From Solanum dulcamara (Eukaryota > Streptophyta > Magnoliopsida > Solanales > Solanaceae), in assembly GCF_947179165.1 (NCBI RefSeq), contig NC_077247.1, positions 12,599,501 through 12,663,500 of the forward strand: a stretch of 64,000 nt of DNA. The letters are read 5' to 3'. Shown piece by piece: positions 58,700 through 64,000 of this stretch (position 1 is its first letter; each line of letters starts with the position of its first letter). Position numbers and translations under genes: made by a program. A model generated the notes under the pieces. It saw only the letters and a list, made by a program, of their open reading frames with translations, was not told the DNA's origin and ran no database searches.

Positions 58700-59480
58700 A
58701 TAAAACTTCTATTATAACTGGATAAACTCAAGAAACTCCTAATATATGAAGGAGTAATGGTCTAGGCCAATTCTTAACTGCCTCGATTTTCTTAGTTTCA
58801 ACCATAATACCCTTACCAGACATAATGTGACCATGAAAAACAACTGACCTCAACCAAAATTGCACTTGCTAAACTTGGCAAATTGTTGATGATCTCTAAG
58901 TACTTGAAACACTATCCTTAAGTGATCAGCATGCTCCTTCTCATACCGAAAGTAAATTAAAATATCATCAATAAACACAATCACGAACATGTCTAAGTAT
59001 TGCTTCAACATCCTCTTCATCAAGTCTAATGAAAGTCGCAGGAGCATTGGTTAGTCCAAAAGACATAGATAGAAATTCAAAATGGCCATACCTTATTCAA
59101 AATGCGGTCTTGGGAATATCACACTCCCTCACTGTTAATTGGTGATAACCAAAAAGCAGATCAATTTTAGAGAAGTAGCTTGCCCCTTGCAATTAGTGAA
59201 ACAAATCATATATCATTGGGATTGGATACTTATTGTTTATGGTCACTTTATTGAATTGCTAGTAGCCGATACACATATGAAGTGAACCATTCTTCTTTCT
59301 AACAAAAAAATGGGATCACCCAATGGGGATATACTTGGTATAATAAAGACTTTGTCCAATAAATCTTTGAATCGATCCTTTAACTCTTTTAGTTCTGTCG
59401 GAGCCATTTGGTAAGGAGGAAAAGAAATAGGTTAAGTGTCAGGAAGAAGGTCTATGCCAAAGTCAATTTCCCTTTTCAAA
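58700..59480 (-). pseudogene. Reverse transcriptase, copy 1, of element D
   Basis: Frame 59047-58850 holds [27 protein letters not shown] with both catalytic Asp codons (58964-58969), [21 protein letters not shown]. Fingers and RT start (59100-59480) carry stops and frameshifts. Apart from the catalytic box it is as decayed as copy 2. Confidence 0.85.
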
Positions 59481-59850
59481 GGAATACTGAGTAGATCATC
59501 GGGAAACAGATCTGGGAACTCATTAACAATAGGTACCGACTCTAGAGTAGGGGCTTCGAAATTAGTATCCTTAACCTGCACAACATGGTAGATGCAACCC
59601 TTGGAAATTATTTTCCGAGCTTTAAGTTATGAGATGAACTGACCCTTAAACACAAAATTACTACCCTTCCATTCTAGGTTGGCTCATTTGGAAATTGAAA
59701 CTTAATCATGTGGGTTCTACAATCAATAGAAGCATAGCATGCATATATCTAATCCAAACCAAGTAAAACATTGAATTCGGTTATATCAAGCTCTAGTAGA
59801 TTACATGAAGTAACTTTGTGAAAAAACCAAACCGGATAATTTCTAAAGAC
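59481..59850 (-). pseudogene. Protease C-terminus, copy 1, of element D
   Basis: Parallel to 56770-57165 base by base, with extra frameshifts (for example a lost base in the VILEWKGS region near 59680). Reads FHKVTSCNLLELDI, VLLGLD and, downstream, DLFPDDLLS. Sequence upstream of 59850 continues into gag, so this copy is the original one. Confidence 0.75.
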
Positions 59851-59899
59851 TCTATAAATGAAAAAAGGCTCCAACAATATTTCAGAGCTAATATAAAAT

Positions 59900-61142
59900 C
59901 TCATAAGCACGTAAGGGGTACCAAAAGATAAATTTGCACCCAGATCAAGTAAGTCATAAACATTAGAGTGAAAGACCCATAATATACGGGCAACTCCATC
60001 TCCTACCTAGATCAAGACCATTAAACTGATTATTACGTTGACCACCCTTTGGTTGAGCTTGGGCACCTTGTTTCACTTTCTCTCCGTAAGAAACTTGGAC
60101 TTGAGGATGACCTTCTTCAACTCTACACTCCTTATCATGATGACCCTACTTGCCACATCTATAGCACATATTCAATCCCACTAGACACTCTCTCTTGTGA
60201 TTCTTTTCACACCTCTTGCATGTAATGATAACTTGGCCTTTTAGGACTCCTCCTTGAGGTTTAGGGTTGGTCACACTATCCTTGTCAAACATTTGAGTCA
60301 GAGCATTTGAAGAACCTTGACCGAAATACCTTTGGCAAAATTAAGAATGTCCACTATTTTTCGGATTTACCATGAGAGGAATCACCACCATTGGTCCTTG
60401 CCATTTTGGACTCTCTAGCTTTCTCCCTTAGTTTCTCATCCTCTATATTCTCCGAATGGGTCATAATCCTAGAGATGTCCATTTCCCTAATTAACATAGA
60501 CGTCTTTCACTCCTTAGACACCAAATTCGGCACACTCAAAATGAACTTGCTCATATGAGCTCCCGGGTCAACAACCATAAATGGGGCATACTTTTACAAT
60601 TGGGTGAACTTGAGGACATACTACCTTACACTCATTTTCCCTTGCTTGAGGTTAATGAACTCTTATATCTTTCCCTCCCTCAACTACAATGGGATAAATC
60701 AATCAAAAAAATTCCTTAAATTCTTCCTAAGTCACGGGACCCACATTTATAGTCCTCTCACTCCTCCATTGATCAAGCCATATTCTAGTGACACCCTTCA
60801 ATGTGTAAGTAGCCAACTCCTCCCTTTCAACCGGGCTAACCCCCATTATCTCCACAATCTTATGAATACTCTCAACAAATTCCTATGGATCCTCATCCAC
60901 CTTAGAACCCCAAAACTCTGGAGGATTTATCCTCATAAAGTCACGAACCTTTGTTGCCATCATATCCATATTTGGGTTTACAAAAGCAACCACCTCAGGG
61001 TGTCTTGTGTCTTTATAGCATGAGCAAGCACTTGGAAGGCCAATCGAAACTCAACATGTGAGACTTGTTCAATCAAGGGATCATTTAGAGCTTATTGCTC
61101 CTCTTCAACATTCCTTCATACTGGAGATCTTCGTGGAGGCAT
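59900..61142 (-). pseudogene. Gag remnant of element D
   Basis: Starts MPPRRSPV at the ATG 61142-61140, a typical plant Gypsy Gag N-terminus about 200 bp after the PBS. Capsid words follow: MDPQEFVESIHKIVEIMGV, LKGVTRIWLDQW and, near 60560, a degraded MRSRMSxFVLSV segment. The zinc knuckle CYRCGK*GHHDKEC is at 60125-60168, with a stop at one position. Many stops; the plus-strand 139-codon frame at 60604-61023 is only its antisense. Confidence 0.85.
60125..60168 (-). other. CCHC zinc knuckle of D gag
   Basis: C-x2-C-x4-H-x4-C spacing is kept, with a TAG stop after CYRCGK. Identifies the nucleocapsid part of Gag. Confidence 0.85.
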
Positions 61143-61344
61143 TTTCTATAAATTGCAAAGAACAATCATTAGAAGGGAAAGACTTAGAGTACCACTCTAT
61201 CAGATGATATATATCATGAAAGAAGTGAGATTTTGTTAAAACGCCTCATAGCCTCCTATTCATAGATGTGGTGCGCTTCACATCCATGAACAAGACTCTA
61301 CTTGACGTGGCATATTAGACTCCTTAGGACACTTCTTAAATCTT

Positions 61345-61358
61345 GTGCTCTAATACCA
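61345..61358 (-). other. Primer-binding site of element D
   Basis: Reverse complement TGGTATTAGAGCAC, four bases from the LTR at 61363; initiator Met-tRNA type with one change in the core. Confidence 0.85.
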
Positions 61359-61362
61359 AGTT

Positions 61363-63188
61363 TGTCATATCCTAAGCTATACCCTAGAAGTGACACAGTG
61401 ATCGTGAACCTGAAAGATCTCAACCAAGCCTCTTATCATACATTGAATTCATAAGGTTAATTAAAGCATAAAAACCAAGAGGAATAGTAATCTCCATCAT
61501 AAAAGTCTAAGAAAACAAAGGAAACTGAAGTCATATATCCAAGAAATGACTACACTAACTCTATGTATAAATATGCCTCTATAACTAAACTTGGGCTTAG
61601 GACAAGCTCCTAGCTCACCCAAACATAAAGGAGTCAAAATTATCAACTTCAAGAAGAGTCTTGTCCTCAATCAATGAGGACTCACCCAAACACTTTAGAA
61701 GTATTAGTCAACTCTAGCCACGAATGGGATGCGTAGCATTATCATCCGTCCCTACATTATGAGACAATGTACGAAAAGTATGTGTTAGTAAATAGAAGGC
61801 ACTAAGTATGTGAAATATCCACGAATAAGAAATAGAGGATAAGCAAGATAGAACAAGATGTATGACCAATGTAATAAAACTATATATAAGACTTAAAAGC
61901 ATTAGAAATGATGTTGGAAGCATGTGGTCATTGCATTCTCATCATCATCGTAAAACTTAAATCATTTCATATAACTTGTGAGGGTTAAGGTCTTTAACCA
62001 ACATTTAAGAATATGTTATCTATAACATGGAATCTGATGTAACTCTTACATCGAGAAGAGAGAGGCTACTTGCCAAGGTAGACTCCGTGAGATCATATTT
62101 TACATTATGAGCTATATATGGATCTACTAGCTAGGCTGTAAAGGCAACCTACAGGGGTAACGCAGTTTGGAACTTTAGATTGCTACTAGTATTTTCTTGG
62201 GTAACAAACCTTTAGTTACCGGACTGAACCCCATCTAAAAGTCCTCTTGGTGATTAGTCAATATCCCAGCGGAATTTATTAACACATTAATACATTATCA
62301 ACAACATCATCATGAAAATAATTATAATAGTATCTCATTAACTTAGTTGATTCAAAAGAATCCATAAGCTTGGTGAGAATTGTCCTTATCACCTCTTTAA
62401 TATGATTTTGTGAGAATTGTCCTTATCACACCATAATAACTTCTTGAATCATCATTGAAACATCATTCTAACTTTCATCAATCATTAATAAGTTTCAACT
62501 TCTTTTCAGAAAAAGCTTTCTTTGAAAACCAAAGAAATTCTGGATCATAATTCATAGAAATCATCATTGAAAATAGCTCAATGCATGGGAACTTGTAAAA
62601 TAACTTGAAATTATGCAATTAAGATAGAATCATGCTTATAATAATCATTGAATCTAAGTAAAAATGTAATTGAAGTAGCCTAATACAATATCATCAAACT
62701 AGGATTAAATCGCAATTGAAATTGAAGAGACTTTTGAGCAAATACCTTAAGACTCCATGGGCGAATGGAACCCATGAATGAAATACCACATACCTTCATG
62801 AATATAACACTGAAATTGAGAAGGATACTTGAGTTCTTGAAAACCAAGATTGACTTGTAAAAGAAGACCTTGACAGAATCTTCCTTGATTTCCTTAGAAA
62901 ACACTTTAGAGAAATGAATTGGAATAGGGGAAATTTTGAAGGGTTGGATAGTTATAGGTTCTGAACTTTCCCCTAAAAGTGTATAGATTCATTGAACCGA
63001 AATTTAGAAAAGACAATATTACCCTTCATTGAACTTCATCGGAAGACCCTACAAATTGGATTGTATGAAATGTCGTTTGTTGTATGAGTCATACAAATGA
63101 CTCATCTTATTGAGTTTGAAAATCCTGAGCCTCTGATCTTCCCTTATGACTCATTCCTACTAGTCGTTATCTTATCTATGGGTCATAG
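61363..63188 (-). repeat. 5' LTR of element D, start cut by LTR E
   Basis: Matches the 3' LTR along its length, ending ...GGATATGACA at 61363. At 63188 it is interrupted by LTR E before its own TGTAATACC start. Contains GTATGAGTCATAC (6-1-6 palindrome, near 63082) and ATGACTCAT words comparable to 53900-54130. Confidence 0.8.
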
Positions 63189-64000
63189 TGTCATGACCCA
63201 ACCCTATAGGCAACGACTGGGGTCCGACCTGGACCCCCTGTATACATATCTATCAGTTGTGGTCACCTTGAACTGCAAATAAAATAATACCATGTAACAG
63301 ATCCCCACTAGGCGATAACATTTTCATAAACCTGTAGCCTCTTTTGTTTGTATCACAACGTGACCGGGCACGCAAGCCGACAAGGCTGCCATAACATAGT
63401 AACATATATCATATATCATGTAGACCTAATTGAATCAAACTGACATACACAACCCATATATACATATCTACAGACCTCTAAGAGTAATAAATGCATCATA
63501 TGGCGGGACAGGGCCCCCGCCGTACCCCTGAATATACAAATATATGCAAATTACATGACCGGTATCAAAATTTAGGCTCCAAAATAGTAGAGAACTTCCA
63601 ACATGGCTGAGAGGAACTCCTGAGCTGACGGATCTCCAAAATGAACATTTGTACCTACGGGCATAAAACGCAGCCCCCCAAAGAAAGGGGGTCAGTACAA
63701 TATATATACTGAGTATGTAAAACTAACATACTACAACTAGGGGTATGTCCAAAATAGAGAAGCACGAGAACAATTTATCAAATCGGAAACATATACCTAT
63801 ACTCTGTGAATCATAAAAACATGCATGCTCAATTTTTCAATATAGCCGGCCCCGTTAGGGGTCCAGTGAATCATATATGTAGTAGCAGTATCAGGCCCCA
63901 TTCCATCATCACCTTATTACAACACATCATCATAGTATCAATATCAGGCCCCGTGCCATCGTCACCTTATTACAACACATCCTCATCATATATATACATA
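63189..64000 (-). repeat. LTR E, truncated by window end
   Basis: Begins TGTCATGACCCAACCC, the reverse complement of the A/B-family LTR end, and parallels B at 21674-22380 (GACTGGGGTCCGACCTGGAC, GCGGGACAGGGCCCCCGCC, AAAGAAAGGGGG). Left flank pentamer is CATAG (63184-63188); the right flank is outside. The interior, if any, lies in both directions outside view. Confidence 0.85.

Larger units (their letters stand above)
52451..63188 (-). mobile_element. Element D: Ty3/Gypsy LTR retrotransposon with duplicated pol
   Basis: Minus orientation: 5' LTR 61363-63188 (cut by E), PBS 61345-61358, gag 59900-61142, protease-RT-RNase H-integrase copy 1 (57175-59850), a second protease-to-integrase copy (54465-57168), polypurine tract 54192-54206, 3' LTR 52451-54191. 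The two pol copies are offset by about 2.67-2.69 kb. LTRs differ by about 15 per cent over the first 250 bp. All frames are broken. Confidence 0.9.

Noticed and set aside
60604..61023. 139-codon plus-strand frame
   Set aside because: Exact antisense of D gag, which starts MPPRR at 61142 on the minus strand.
52451..63188. A plant pararetrovirus insertion
   Set aside because: Two LTRs, Met-tRNA PBS, polypurine tract and the Gag-PR-RT-RH-IN order with integrase identify a Gypsy retrotransposon; no movement or coat protein seen.

Overview
The window reads as gene-poor plant heterochromatin, very probably from a nightshade (Solanaceae; Capsicum, Solanum or Nicotiana). It is AT-rich. I recognise no intact cellular gene, tRNA or CRISPR array. 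Almost everything is decayed, nested Ty3/Gypsy LTR retrotransposon sequence, with LTRs starting TGTTATACCCC, TGTAATGACC, TGTAACACC or similar and primer-binding sites of the initiator-Met-tRNA type. Coding remnants are broken by stops and frameshifts, many of the CAG/TGG-to-stop kind expected from cytosine deamination. The genus is an inference; no search was possible.

Layout. (1) 1-3123: partial element Z (+), an LTR ending at 2930, a PBS and about 190 bp of leader, cut by element A. (2) 3124-13780: element A (+), with 5' LTR, RT-less interior, integrase remnant, polypurine tract and a truncated 3' LTR. A 5S rRNA pseudogene sits inside it on the minus strand. (3) 13814-14476 plus 24799-26319: one LTR (H, +) split by element B. 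(4) 14477-24793: element B (-), structurally complete with CATGG target duplications, and a sister of A. (5) 26320-26434 plus 37646-38851: one LTR (F, -) split by element C. (6) 26435-37645: element C (+), with gag, protease, RT and RNase H remnants but no recognisable integrase. (7) 38852-40935: the 3' end of element G (+) with its LTR. (8) 40936-43022: unassigned DNA with two minisatellites and a stray integrase fragment. (9) 43023-50578: LTR J (+) carrying a solo LTR K with GATAT target duplications; a segment spanning the J/K boundary is present four times in tandem at about 1.07 kb. (10) 50579-52450: second F-type LTR (-). (11) 52451-63188: element D (-), with two LTRs, gag, and a tandemly duplicated protease-to-integrase region. 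(12) 63189-64000: LTR E (-) of the A/B family, cut by the window end.

There is no gene network to describe. What the window records is insertion followed by local rearrangement: nested insertions dated relative to each other by interrupted LTRs, deletions at short homologies, a probable gene-conversion tract between the LTRs of A, and two independent larger tandem duplications (in D and at J/K). The J/K array, its covarying hairpin and the embedded 5S pseudogene are the most unusual features. I did not find a convincing new functional system.
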